Below, piece after piece: positions 17,107-24,771 of a stretch of 60,631 nucleotides of DNA. A program made the translations under genes and the position numbers. This DNA comes from Flavobacteriaceae bacterium. GTDB taxonomy: Bacteria; Bacteroidota; Bacteroidia; Flavobacteriales; Flavobacteriaceae. Numbering within the stretch: the stretch's first letter is position 1; each line of letters starts with the position of its first letter. The notes below the pieces were generated by a model. That model saw only the letters and a list, made by a program, of their open reading frames with translations. It was not told where the DNA came from and ran no database searches. The stretch lies in NCBI GenBank assembly GCA_021648265.1, contig JAKITD010000010.1, forward strand, positions 1-60,631, in the 5' to 3' direction.

Positions 17107-17889
17107 TTACAAACTTTTAGTGCGTCCACCATCAACAGGAAGATTAATCCCATTGATATATCCAGCAGCTTCACTGGCTAAAAATGCAACTGCATAGGCA
17201 ATTTCTTCAGGTTGAGCAAAACGTCTTGCAGGAACACTGCTTTTCATAAATTCGCCTGCTTCTTCCGTAGTTTTTTTAAGTTTTTTACCAATATTAACCA
17301 TAATCTGATCCAATCTTTCGGTTGCTGTTGCACCTGGAAGTACATTGTTTACTGTAATTCCGAAAGGTCCTAGTTCTCCAGCCAAAGTTTTACTCCAATT
17401 TGCAACCGCACCACGAATGGTATTGCTTACACCCAAACCATCAATAGGTTGTTTTACCGAAGTAGAAATAATATTGATAATCCGACCATAATTTTCTTCT
17501 TTCATTCCAGGAACTACGGCTTGTGCTAATACTTGATTGCATAATAAATGTTGCGAAAAAGCAGCAGTAAACTCAGAAAGACTGGCATCAAATATTAGAC
17601 CTCCTTTTGGACCTCCAGTATTGTTTAAAAGAATATGGTAGTTTTTTGAAAGACCCTTTGCAAGCGTATCTTTTAAAGAATTGGGATTGCTGAAATCGGC
17701 AACCAGATAATTATGTTCTTGTCCGTTTTCTGAAGGTAAATCGGCAAGGACTTGCTTCAACTTTTCTTCATTTCTCGCCACCAAAGTAATCGTTGCTCCC
17801 AAATAAGCTAACTCCATTGCGGATGCTTTTCCTATTCCTGCAGTACTTCCGCAGATTAAAGCGTTTTTATTTTTAAAATTTAAGTTCAT
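17107..17889 (-). CDS. Short-chain dehydrogenase/reductase (SDR)
   Basis: A 260-residue NAD(P)-dependent oxidoreductase with a Rossmann fold. Features are GSTAGIGKA (cofactor loop, residues 14-22), LLNNTGG, the conserved Ser in NIISTSVKQ, and INLPVDGG at the C-terminus. The usual YxxxK dyad appears altered: the segment after the active serine reads GLGVSNTIRGAVANWSKTLA, so the Tyr position is not obvious, as in some divergent SDRs. It lies between ACMSD and the aldehyde dehydrogenase, so it may act on an intermediate of the pathway. The substrate is unknown. Confidence 0.85.
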   Translation of the reverse strand: MNLNFKNKNALICGSTAGIGKASAMELAYLGATITLVARNEEKLKQVLADLPSENGQEHNYLVADFSNPNSLKDTLAKGLSKNYHILLNNTGGPKGGLIFDASLSEFTAAFSQHLLCNQVLAQAVVPGMKEENYGRIINIISTSVKQPIDGLGVSNTIRGAVANWSKTLAGELGPFGITVNNVLPGATATERLDQIMVNIGKKLKKTTEEAGEFMKSSVPARRFAQPEEIAYAVAFLASEAAGYINGINLPVDGGRTKSL

Positions 17890-17939
17890 TTTTATTTATG
17901 TTTTTTTTGATACTTCTATTTGTTTTTGAAATAAGTAAA

Positions 17940-18010
17940 TACCCTGAGCCTGCCTGCCGAATGGCTGGTGATTTCTTTTTAGATCCCGAAAATTCGGGAG
18001 TATCAAAGGG
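17940..18010. repeat. Interspersed repeat with a 7-bp hairpin
   Basis: Between the SDR and aldehyde dehydrogenase genes. TACCCTGAG at the left pairs loosely with AAAGGGTA at the right. Inside is TCCCGAA-AA-TTCGGGA (17984-17999), a 7-bp stem. The same TCCCGA...TCGGGA core occurs at 21685-21700 and near 31930. It looks like one of the short intergenic repeats common in flavobacteria. Confidence 0.65.
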
Positions 18011-18018
18011 TAATTGTT

Positions 18019-19464
18019 TTAATCATATTTAATACATACATTCTTAGCCTCCGTAAAAAACTTCAAAGCTTCAAATCCGCCTTCACGACCAACGCCACTG
18101 CTTTTTATTCCTCCAAAAGGCGTTCGTAAATCTCTGTTTAACCAAGTGTTTACCCAAACGATTCCTGCTTCTATTTGTTTTGAAACTCGCATCGTTCTGT
18201 CAAGATTACTTGTCCAAAGTGTAGCCGAAAGCCCATATTTTGTAGCGTTTGCCATTTTTAAAACTTCTTCTTCCGTTTCAAAAGGCATAATGGTAACCAC
18301 AGGGCCAAAAATTTCTTCCTGATTTACACGACATTGATAATCCAATATTTCAATGATGGTGGGTTCTAGATAATAACCATTTTCAGACCCTTCAACAGTA
18401 ACTTGATTACCACCAAACAGTATTTTTCCACCTTCTTCTTTTGCCAGATCGATATAGGATTTTACTTTTTCCAAATGTGATTTTGAAACCAAGGCACCAA
18501 TATTTGTTTCAGCTTCAAAAGGGTTTCCAACTTTTAGTTCTTTTACTTTAGCAACGAAATCTGTTTTAAATTTTTCATAAATAGATTTTTCTACAAATAT
18601 CCGACTTCCGCAAAGGCAAATCTGACCTTGATTTGCAAAGGAAGATTTTACCGTTACCGATAACATTTTGTCGTAATTACAATCGGCAAATATGAGGTTT
18701 GGATTTTTTCCGCCCAACTCCAACGATAATTTTTTAAACATGGGAGCAGCGGTTCTGGCAATATGTTCGCCCGTTTTGGTACCGCCAGTAAATGAAATCG
18801 CTTTAATATCTGGATGCGAAACAATGGCTTGTCCAGCCGAAGGTCCCGTGCCGTGAACAATATTTAAAACGCCTTTTGGTAAGCCAGCTTTGCTGCAAAT
18901 TTCACCTAATAAATAGGCGGTCATTGGAGTTACTTCGCTAGGTTTTGCAACCACTGTATTTCCGGCTGCTAGGGCAGGAGCAATCTTCCAAGTAAATAAA
19001 TATAATGGGAGATTCCAAGGTGAGATACAACCTACTACACCAATAGGTTGGCGTATGGTAAAATTCATAGTGTTGAGTCCTACGCTTTCGTGTGCTTCAC
19101 TTGCAAATTGAGTAATTGCGTGTCCGAAAAACCGAAAATTACTCGAAGCTCTCGGAATATCTACAGCTTTTGCAAGACTTAGAGGTTTCCCATTATCTAA
19201 GGCTTCGGCTACTGCTAACTCTTCTAAATTATCTTCAATTAATGAAGCGATTTTTAAAAGTATTGTACTTCGTTCTTCGGTAGTAGTATTAGACCAAGAA
19301 GGAAATGCCTCTTTGGCAGCTTTGTATGCTCTCTCTACATCCTCAGAAGAAGAAAATGCAATTTTAGAATATACTTCTCCTTTTGATGGATTGTAATTAT
19401 CTAACCAATCTTTCGAAAAAGGTTCGCAATATTCTCCGTTGATGTAATTTAATATTTTTTTCAT
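18019..19464 (-). CDS. 2-aminomuconate 6-semialdehyde dehydrogenase (aldehyde dehydrogenase family)
   Basis: Oxidises 2-aminomuconate semialdehyde to 2-aminomuconate with NAD+. It is 481 residues long, with ALDH signatures SPWNLPLYLFTWKIAPALAA (the Asn stabilises the oxyanion), SFTGGTKTG (NAD site), LELGGKNPN (general base Glu) and FANQGQICLCGSR (catalytic Cys). The GQICLC wording resembles aminomuconate- and hydroxymuconate-semialdehyde dehydrogenases. The call rests on that and on the neighbours ACMSD and RidA. 2-Hydroxymuconate semialdehyde is the main alternative substrate. Confidence 0.87.
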   Translation of the reverse strand: MKKILNYINGEYCEPFSKDWLDNYNPSKGEVYSKIAFSSSEDVERAYKAAKEAFPSWSNTTTEERSTILLKIASLIEDNLEELAVAEALDNGKPLSLAKAVDIPRASSNFRFFGHAITQFASEAHESVGLNTMNFTIRQPIGVVGCISPWNLPLYLFTWKIAPALAAGNTVVAKPSEVTPMTAYLLGEICSKAGLPKGVLNIVHGTGPSAGQAIVSHPDIKAISFTGGTKTGEHIARTAAPMFKKLSLELGGKNPNLIFADCNYDKMLSVTVKSSFANQGQICLCGSRIFVEKSIYEKFKTDFVAKVKELKVGNPFEAETNIGALVSKSHLEKVKSYIDLAKEEGGKILFGGNQVTVEGSENGYYLEPTIIEILDYQCRVNQEEIFGPVVTIMPFETEEEVLKMANATKYGLSATLWTSNLDRTMRVSKQIEAGIVWVNTWLNRDLRTPFGGIKSSGVGREGGFEALKFFTEAKNVCIKYD

Positions 19465-19534
19465 GCTTGTGCTGAATTTATTTCAGTAATATGTCCGAGA
19501 AAGCGGGTTAGCTTTATGTAATTATTTTAATTTT

Positions 19535-19580
19535 GCCTACAGCCTACAGCCTACAGCCTACAGCCTACAGCCTACAGCCT
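19535..19580. repeat. Heptanucleotide tandem repeat (GCCTACA, about 6.5 copies)
   Basis: The 7-base unit is repeated without error over 46 bases. It starts in the gap after the aldehyde dehydrogenase gene and runs into the 3' end of the RidA gene, whose last two codons and stop (AGG-CTG-TAG, minus strand) are made from its first unit. Copy-number change beyond that unit would not alter the protein. Confidence 0.93.
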
Positions 19581-19988
19581 TTTATACGCCAACACTTTAA
19601 TTTCCACCACCAAATGCGGATGTGGCAATTGATGCACGGCAACCGTTGTTCTTGTCGGCCCAGTTTCTTTACTGAAATATTGTGCATATACTTCATTATA
19701 ACCCGCAAAATCATTCATATTTACTAAAAATGAAGTAACATCTACGACATCATCAAGGGTAGCTCCTTCGGTTGCGAGAAAATCTTTAATATTTTCTAAA
19801 ACAGCTTTGGTTTGTTCTCGAATGTCTAAACGAACCGTTCCCATTTCGTCTATTTGATGAACGCCTGCAAACGAATTATCCGCCAATCGTGAACTGGTTC
19901 CCGAAATAAAAATAAAATCGCCTACTCTTTTTACGTGTGGATAAGCTCCTCTTGGTGTTGCTTTTCCTTCTACTAATCTACTTTTCAT
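19572..19988 (-). CDS. RidA-family 2-aminomuconate deaminase
   Basis: A 138-residue YjgF/RidA-fold enzyme that would release ammonia from 2-aminomuconate to give 4-oxalocrotonate. Visible blocks are [12 protein letters not shown] near the N-terminus and [22 protein letters not shown] near the C-terminus, the latter including the Arg that binds carboxylates in this fold. I place the start at the ATG at 19988, giving MKSRLVEGK. An upstream frame to 20018 adds residues with no support. It lies between kmo and the aldehyde dehydrogenase gene. Confidence 0.87.
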   Translation of the reverse strand: MKSRLVEGKATPRGAYPHVKRVGDFIFISGTSSRLADNSFAGVHQIDEMGTVRLDIREQTKAVLENIKDFLATEGATLDDVVDVTSFLVNMNDFAGYNEVYAQYFSKETGPTRTTVAVHQLPHPHLVVEIKVLAYKRL

Positions 19989-20080
19989 ATTCAATTTCTG
20001 TATTTTGACCCAGCTCAATAAATACTCGGGCGGGAATCTTTATAAACTTAATTATTATTTTAATTCAATATTTTTTTATA

Positions 20081-20112
20081 CTTGACAGGTTTTTAAAAAC
20101 CTGTGAGGTCTT
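20081..20112. repeat. Palindrome of the AGGTTTT/AAAACCT family
   Basis: ACAGGTTTTT at 20085-20094 and AAAAACCTGT at 20095-20104 form a perfect 20-nt palindrome, with partial matches further out (CTTG...GAGGTC). It lies between RidA and kmo. It resembles the palindrome at 17064 and may also act as a weak terminator. Confidence 0.7.
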
Positions 20113-20118
20113 TGTAAA

Positions 20119-21564
20119 TTATAAATTTTTAGCTACATCATCATCGTGTAAAATTTCTTTGGTTTCTTTCAGTACCAAAGTTAGTTTTTCTTCCAAGCTC
20201 ATTGCTTCCGTTAATTTTCCATAGTCTAATAAATTCAAAATTGCTTTGTCTTGCGCTCTTCCTTTTTTCATTGCTTCGGAATAAGGAATGTCAGCATTAA
20301 AGGTAACTAAAGAATATTTAGAATTGTACTTTTCTGGAAAATTATCTTCAAAAGCAATTTCTAATTTTCGTTTTTCTTGAAATATCGGATTTGCTGTATG
20401 TTCTTTCATTTCATAGAAATTATCTATCGCTAAATCGGCAATGGCATCAGTATCTTTTTTGCGTTCTTTTTGATATTCTGAAAAGATGGTTTTCCAACTT
20501 GTTTGCTCATTTTGTAGATCTCCTTCGTGTTTTTCAATGTATTTATCCAAAACTACTACATCTTCAAATGAAGCAATCATTCCTTGTCCGTAAAAAGGAA
20601 CAATCGCGTGGGCTGCATCGCCCATTATTAATGTGTTTCCGTAGGCATTCCACGGATAGCATTTTACGGTTCCGAGATGTCCTGTTGGGTTTTCGAAAAA
20701 TTCTTCGGTTAAATTTGGCATTAAGGCAACAGCATCTGGAAATTCTCTTTCAAAATATTCCGAAACTTTTTTGGGAGTGTTTAAGTTTTCAAAATTATCA
20801 GCTCCTGTTTCGTGTGCTAAAAATAAAGTTACGGTAAAACTTCCGTCTATATTTGGTAAAGCAATCAACATATTTTCGCCTCGTGGCCAGATATGAAGTG
20901 CGTTATTATCGGTTTTAAATTCACCGTTTTCTGTAGCAGGAATCGTAAGTTCTTTATAACTATGACTGAGCCAATCGATAGAAAAACTCAATCTAAGCGA
21001 CTTATTTATAAACATATTATTTCGCATCACAGAACCAGCTCCATCGGTTCCAAAAATAATAGCTGCGGAATGAGTGATTTCTTTTTTTGTGTTGTAATCT
21101 TTAAAAATAGCGGTTGTGTTTTCTAAATCTACCGATTGGCAACTCTGATTAAAAAACATAGTTACATTGGGTAATTCTTCGGCAGCATCAAGTAAAATCA
21201 TATTTAATCCAGGACGTGAAATGGAGTTGATGTATTTGTCTTCTCGACCACTATACAGACTCATAAATTTGTTGCCTTTGGTGTCGTGAATCATTCGTCC
21301 TAACATCGGTAAACATAATTTTTTAACTTCCTTTTGAAGTCCGACCATTCGCATCGCTTTCATTCCACGATCTGAAAATGCTAAATTGATAGATCGTCCT
21401 GCATCTTGTGCTACTTTTCGTAAATCGGGACGTTTTTCTACAAGTTTTACTTGATAGCCTCTTTGTCCTAGACGTAATGCTAATAAACTTCCGCAGAGTC
21501 CTGCACCTATTATCAATATGTTTTCTTTATTTCCTACGGAGGCAGGAATCTTATTATCTGACAT
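20119..21564 (-). CDS. kmo: Kynurenine 3-monooxygenase (FAD)
   Basis: Hydroxylates L-kynurenine to 3-hydroxykynurenine with NADPH and O2. The FAD-binding Rossmann motif ILIIGAGLCGSLLALRLGQR is near residue 20, DAGRSINLAFSDRG is the KMO-type segment, and GDAAHAIVPFYGQGMIASFED is the second FAD motif, with the conserved EDV that follows. I place the start at the ATG at 21564 (MSDNKIPA), giving 481 residues. A longer frame to 21633 adds 23 residues with no homology that I recognise. It is followed by RidA and preceded by kynU. Confidence 0.95.
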   Translation of the reverse strand: MSDNKIPASVGNKENILIIGAGLCGSLLALRLGQRGYQVKLVEKRPDLRKVAQDAGRSINLAFSDRGMKAMRMVGLQKEVKKLCLPMLGRMIHDTKGNKFMSLYSGREDKYINSISRPGLNMILLDAAEELPNVTMFFNQSCQSVDLENTTAIFKDYNTKKEITHSAAIIFGTDGAGSVMRNNMFINKSLRLSFSIDWLSHSYKELTIPATENGEFKTDNNALHIWPRGENMLIALPNIDGSFTVTLFLAHETGADNFENLNTPKKVSEYFEREFPDAVALMPNLTEEFFENPTGHLGTVKCYPWNAYGNTLIMGDAAHAIVPFYGQGMIASFEDVVVLDKYIEKHEGDLQNEQTSWKTIFSEYQKERKKDTDAIADLAIDNFYEMKEHTANPIFQEKRKLEIAFEDNFPEKYNSKYSLVTFNADIPYSEAMKKGRAQDKAILNLLDYGKLTEAMSLEEKLTLVLKETKEILHDDDVAKNL

Positions 21565-21637
21565 AGATTTTATATTAATACATTCATAAATTAAATTCTT
21601 TTTTACTTTATTTTGAGTAAAGTATTTTTTCAACCAG

Positions 21638-21703
21638 TTACCCTTCCGCTCCGCTCAGGGTAATATTTACTCGGGTATTGAGCGTCCCGATGATTCGGGA
21701 GAA
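21638..21703. repeat. Interspersed repeat with two hairpins between kmo and kynU
   Basis: TTACCC...GGGTAA (21638-21663) and TCCCGA-TGAT-TCGGGA (21685-21700) each form a short stem. The 25 bases at 21679-21703 occur again, inverted and without a mismatch, at 31927-31951 in the arsenic operon. Confidence 0.85.
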
Positions 21704-21714
21704 ATGCCTATTTA

Positions 21715-22977
21715 CTAATTTAAAACCACTTTCAATCGCTTCACAAACTCAAATACATCTTCAAAACTATTATAAAGTGGGGCAGGAGCCACCCGAATCA
21801 CATCGGGTTCTCGCCAATCACTTATAACACCAGCTTTGGTTAATTGAGTATGTAGTTTTTTATCCGTACTTTTTACCTGAATCGATAATTGGCAACCACG
21901 TTCTTCTGGGTTTGAAGGAGTAATGATGTTAATTCGATCATCATTCATTTCATTAATTAAATATTCTAAATAGCCAGTTAATTTTTTAGATTTAGCTCTT
22001 ATGTTTTCAAATCCTGCTTCTTCAAATATGGCTAAAGACGCTCTAATGGCGGCCATCGATAAAATTGCTGGGTTACTTAATTGCCAACCTTCGGCTCCCG
22101 ACAACCCATCAAATTCGTGACGCATATTAAAACGGGTTTGTTTGTTATGTCCCCACCAACCTGTAAATCTATTTAAGTCAGAATTATTTGCGTGGCGTTC
22201 GTGAACAAAGCATCCGCCCAAACTTCCAGGACCGCTATTTAAATATTTATAGGTACACCAAACGGCAAAATCGGGACCATTATCGTGTAAATTGGGTTGA
22301 ATGTTTCCAACTCCGTGTGCCAAATCAAAGCCAACCATACAATTGTATTGATGACCAAGTTCGGTTATTTTTTTAATAGGAAATGATTGTCCTGTGTAAT
22401 AATTGGTGGTTCCAATCATTAGCAAAGCAATCTCGTTTCCTTGTTCTTTCATTATTTTTTCTAAATCTTCAAAACGACATAATTCTTCACCTTCACGAGG
22501 TTTCCATAAAATCAAACCTTCTTTTGGGTCAATTCCGTGGAATTTCAACTGACTTTCAACCGCATATTTATCTGAAGGAAACGCATCGCTTTCAATCACA
22601 ATTTTAAACTTGGTTTTTGTGGGTTGGTAAAACGAAACCATCATAAAATGAAGATTGGCGGTAAGACTGTTCATAATCACCACTTCACTTGGTTTTGTAC
22701 CAACGATTTTCGCCATAGAATTGGTTAGAAATTCATGATAAGGCAACCAAGGGTTTTTTGCATCAGTATGCCCTTCTACACCAAATTTAGCCCAATCGTT
22801 GAGTTCTTGCTGAAGGTACTCTGAAGTTTTTCTGGGTTGTAACCCTAATGAATTTCCGCAGAGATACACCAATTCCTCGTTATTCTCATTTGTTGGAATT
22901 AAGAACTTTGAACGAAATTCTTTTAAAGAATCCTGCTGATCTTGTTGTTGTGCGTAAGCTAGATTGTTTTCAAGCAT
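21715..22977 (-). CDS. kynU: Kynureninase (PLP)
   Basis: Cleaves 3-hydroxykynurenine (or kynurenine) to 3-hydroxyanthranilate (or anthranilate) and alanine. At 420 residues it has the family length. VYLCGNSLGLQP is the N-terminal kynureninase motif. FDLAHGVGN carries the Asp that pairs with the PLP ring, WCTYKYLNSGPG has the Schiff-base Lys, and the C-terminal RVAPAPLYN is also typical. I choose the ATG at 22977 (MLENNLAYAQ). A TTG eight codons upstream lies next to the -7 box and is unlikely. First gene of the kynurenine cluster. Confidence 0.95.
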   Translation of the reverse strand: MLENNLAYAQQQDQQDSLKEFRSKFLIPTNENNEELVYLCGNSLGLQPRKTSEYLQQELNDWAKFGVEGHTDAKNPWLPYHEFLTNSMAKIVGTKPSEVVIMNSLTANLHFMMVSFYQPTKTKFKIVIESDAFPSDKYAVESQLKFHGIDPKEGLILWKPREGEELCRFEDLEKIMKEQGNEIALLMIGTTNYYTGQSFPIKKITELGHQYNCMVGFDLAHGVGNIQPNLHDNGPDFAVWCTYKYLNSGPGSLGGCFVHERHANNSDLNRFTGWWGHNKQTRFNMRHEFDGLSGAEGWQLSNPAILSMAAIRASLAIFEEAGFENIRAKSKKLTGYLEYLINEMNDDRINIITPSNPEERGCQLSIQVKSTDKKLHTQLTKAGVISDWREPDVIRVAPAPLYNSFEDVFEFVKRLKVVLN

Positions 22978-23002
22978 AAATAGTATTAGTTTTGAACTCA
23001 AA

Positions 23003-23010
23003 CAAAAATA
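23003..23010 (-). promoter_or_regulatory. -7 box for the kynurenine cluster
   Basis: TATTTTTG on the minus strand matches TAnnTTTG and lies 25 bases before the kynU ATG. It is the only good box found upstream of the cluster's first gene. The -33 element is unclear. Confidence 0.5.
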
Positions 23011-23114
23011 GGATAAATCCTGTTTTTATGACAGTATCTTTAAATAATATTTTAAATCATTGAATTTCAAATAGAGAAGTTGTCATATTAAGTAAAAATA
23101 TAACTACAAAATAA

Positions 23115-23912
23115 ATGGATTTTAATAAAGAATTTGAAACCAACAAAGAGACTTGGAATAAGAAAGTTGCGATACATTCTGAAAGTGATTTCTATAATTT
23201 AGCGGAATTTAAAAAAGGAAAAAACTCGCTTCATAGCTATGAATTAGAAGCTTTGGGAGATGTCTCAGGAAAATCATTATTGCATTTGCAATGTCATTTT
23301 GGGCAAGATACTTTGAGTTGGACTAGAATGGGAGCGAAGTGTACCGGTGTTGATCTTTCGGAAGAAGGAATCCGTTTGGCAAAGAAATTGAATACGGAAC
23401 TTGGACTAGATGCAACCTTTATTTGTTGCAATGTTTTGGATACTTCGGAATACATTAAAGAAAAATTTGACATCGTTTTTACCAGTTTTGGAGCTATTTG
23501 TTGGTTGCCAGATTTAAAACCTTGGGCTATAATGATTTCTGAAAGATTAAAACAAGGAGGTGTTTTTTATATTGCCGATTTTCATCCAATTCCGTGGATG
23601 TTTGATTATACCGTAAATCCTCCAGTTTTAAAATATGGATATCAGCAAAAAGAAGCGATTTACGAAGAATATGATGGAACTTATGCCGATGAAAATTCGG
23701 TAATGGTTAGTAAAGATTTTACTTGGAATCATAGTTTAGGGGAAGTAATAACTGCTTTGGCAAATGCAGGGTTAACTATCAATTATTTAAATGAATACGA
23801 TGCTACGCCCTATGATATTTTTCCAGATTTGATAAAAAACAAAAATGGAATGTTTGAGTTTGAGACTAAAAAATATCCTTTGGTTTTTGAAGTAAAAGCA
23901 ACTAAAAAGTAG
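23115..23912 (+). CDS. Class I SAM-dependent methyltransferase
   Basis: A 265-residue protein with LLHLQCHFGQDTLSWTRMGA (motif I with the SAM-binding loop), CTGVDLSEEGIRLA (motif II) and FDIVFTSFGAICWLPDL (motif IV). The rest resembles small-molecule methylases rather than rRNA or DNA methylases. It is divergent from kynU, with 137 bases between the two start codons. It has no obvious operon partner, and the substrate cannot be told. Confidence 0.82.
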   Translation: MDFNKEFETNKETWNKKVAIHSESDFYNLAEFKKGKNSLHSYELEALGDVSGKSLLHLQCHFGQDTLSWTRMGAKCTGVDLSEEGIRLAKKLNTELGLDATFICCNVLDTSEYIKEKFDIVFTSFGAICWLPDLKPWAIMISERLKQGGVFYIADFHPIPWMFDYTVNPPVLKYGYQQKEAIYEEYDGTYADENSVMVSKDFTWNHSLGEVITALANAGLTINYLNEYDATPYDIFPDLIKNKNGMFEFETKKYPLVFEVKATKK

Positions 23913-24247
23913 CTTAGTTTTTTTATTGAAATGTCTGTAAAAAACACTTTAAAAAGCTTTGTTGAGTCTTTATGCACTGTTGAGAAAGTAAGTCCGTTTA
24001 TTATAGTGTAGTCTTCCCAAGTTGTTGAAAATGAGGGTCTATTGAGATTTTTTTTTTGAAGCTACATTCTTTAATAATATGTTTTTAACGTAGAAAAACC
24101 ATTGCCTTTATTGGCGATTTTAAATTCGGTTAGGATTCAACGAATGGAGTTTAAATAATAAGTTGTATAAAGATTATTGATAGGTATATTTTTATTAATA
24201 ATTAAATTTATTATTTCGGTTCGTTTTTTTATTATAAATTTGCCCTC
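23913..24247. other. 335-base gap without a supported gene
   Basis: AT-rich stretch between the methyltransferase and the metal island. On the minus strand about 50 codons are open around 23920-24060 (reading through NRPSFSTTWEDYT), but there is no start with a ribosome site and no family that I recognise. It could be the worn end of an insertion element at the border of the island. The last bases hold the promoter for 24248. Confidence 0.4.
24235..24242 (+). promoter_or_regulatory. -7 box at the head of the metal island
   Basis: TAAATTTG matches TAnnTTTG and ends five bases before the GTG at 24248, so the first message of the island would have almost no leader. Confidence 0.5.
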
Positions 24248-24646
24248 GTGATAAAACTGTTCTCCATAGCATTTTCGTTTCTTATTCTTAGTCAGAGTAT
24301 GAATGTCAGGTATAATGACATTTTTCAACTGGATGAGTTTATCGAACACGCCCAATTTCATATGGATGAATATGGGGATGATTTCCTTGTTTTTGTTTCC
24401 AAACACTACGGTGACTTAAAAGATGAACATCATAAAAAACACGAAGAAGAAAAACCCGATCACGAAAGTTTACCTTTTCAGCAACACTCTCAAATAGCCA
24501 CATCAGTGATTTTTATTGTTGATATAAATACTTTTGAGGAACCTAAATCAGACTGTTTAACTTGTTCTGAAAATCATTTTTATTACCAAAACAATTATTC
24601 TTCACTACACGATAAAGGAGTTTTTCAACCTCCGAAATTTGTATAA
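24248..24646 (+). CDS. Small exported His/Glu-rich protein ahead of the Czc-type pump
   Basis: 132 residues from a GTG start. A signal-like hydrophobic segment (residues 3-16) is followed by an acidic, His-rich stretch with DEHHKKHEEEKPDHES, a likely metal-binding patch, and a CLTC pair near residue 100. It lies 125 bases upstream of the RND pump gene. It may be a periplasmic metal buffer or sensor, but no family is recognised. The GTG is chosen because a later ATG would remove the signal segment. Confidence 0.6.
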   Translation: MIKLFSIAFSFLILSQSMNVRYNDIFQLDEFIEHAQFHMDEYGDDFLVFVSKHYGDLKDEHHKKHEEEKPDHESLPFQQHSQIATSVIFIVDINTFEEPKSDCLTCSENHFYYQNNYSSLHDKGVFQPPKFV

Positions 24647-24771
24647 TTCTATTGCCTGAAATCTCAGGAATACTTTCATTTTTAGAATTTATTAATTAAA
24701 AGCTGACCTATTGATTCAGTAAAATATTAGTATGAGTTCTAATTTTTATTAAAAGAATTACACAAAATTTT

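Noticed and set aside
19535-19580. Possible CRISPR-like array
   Set aside because: The unit is seven bases with no spacers; it is a simple tandem repeat.
19533-19727. Plus-strand reading frame beginning in the heptamer repeat
   Set aside because: It lies opposite the well-supported RidA gene and its start is repeat sequence.
20391-20837. Plus-strand frame of 148 codons inside kmo
   Set aside because: It lies opposite the strongly supported kmo gene; no domain or start signal was seen.
21565-21633. 23-residue extension of kynurenine monooxygenase
   Set aside because: The extra residues show no homology that I recognise and the ATG at 21564 puts the FAD motif at the usual distance from the N-terminus.
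22978-23001. TTG start eight codons upstream of kynU
   Set aside because: It lies beside the -7 box and would begin about at the transcription start; the ATG at 22977 gives the usual family length.
24137-24406. Minus-strand frame of 89 codons overlapping the first gene of the metal island
   Set aside because: Low-complexity Lys/Ile/Asn-rich translation of AT-rich DNA, overlapping a gene with a signal peptide and promoter on the other strand.
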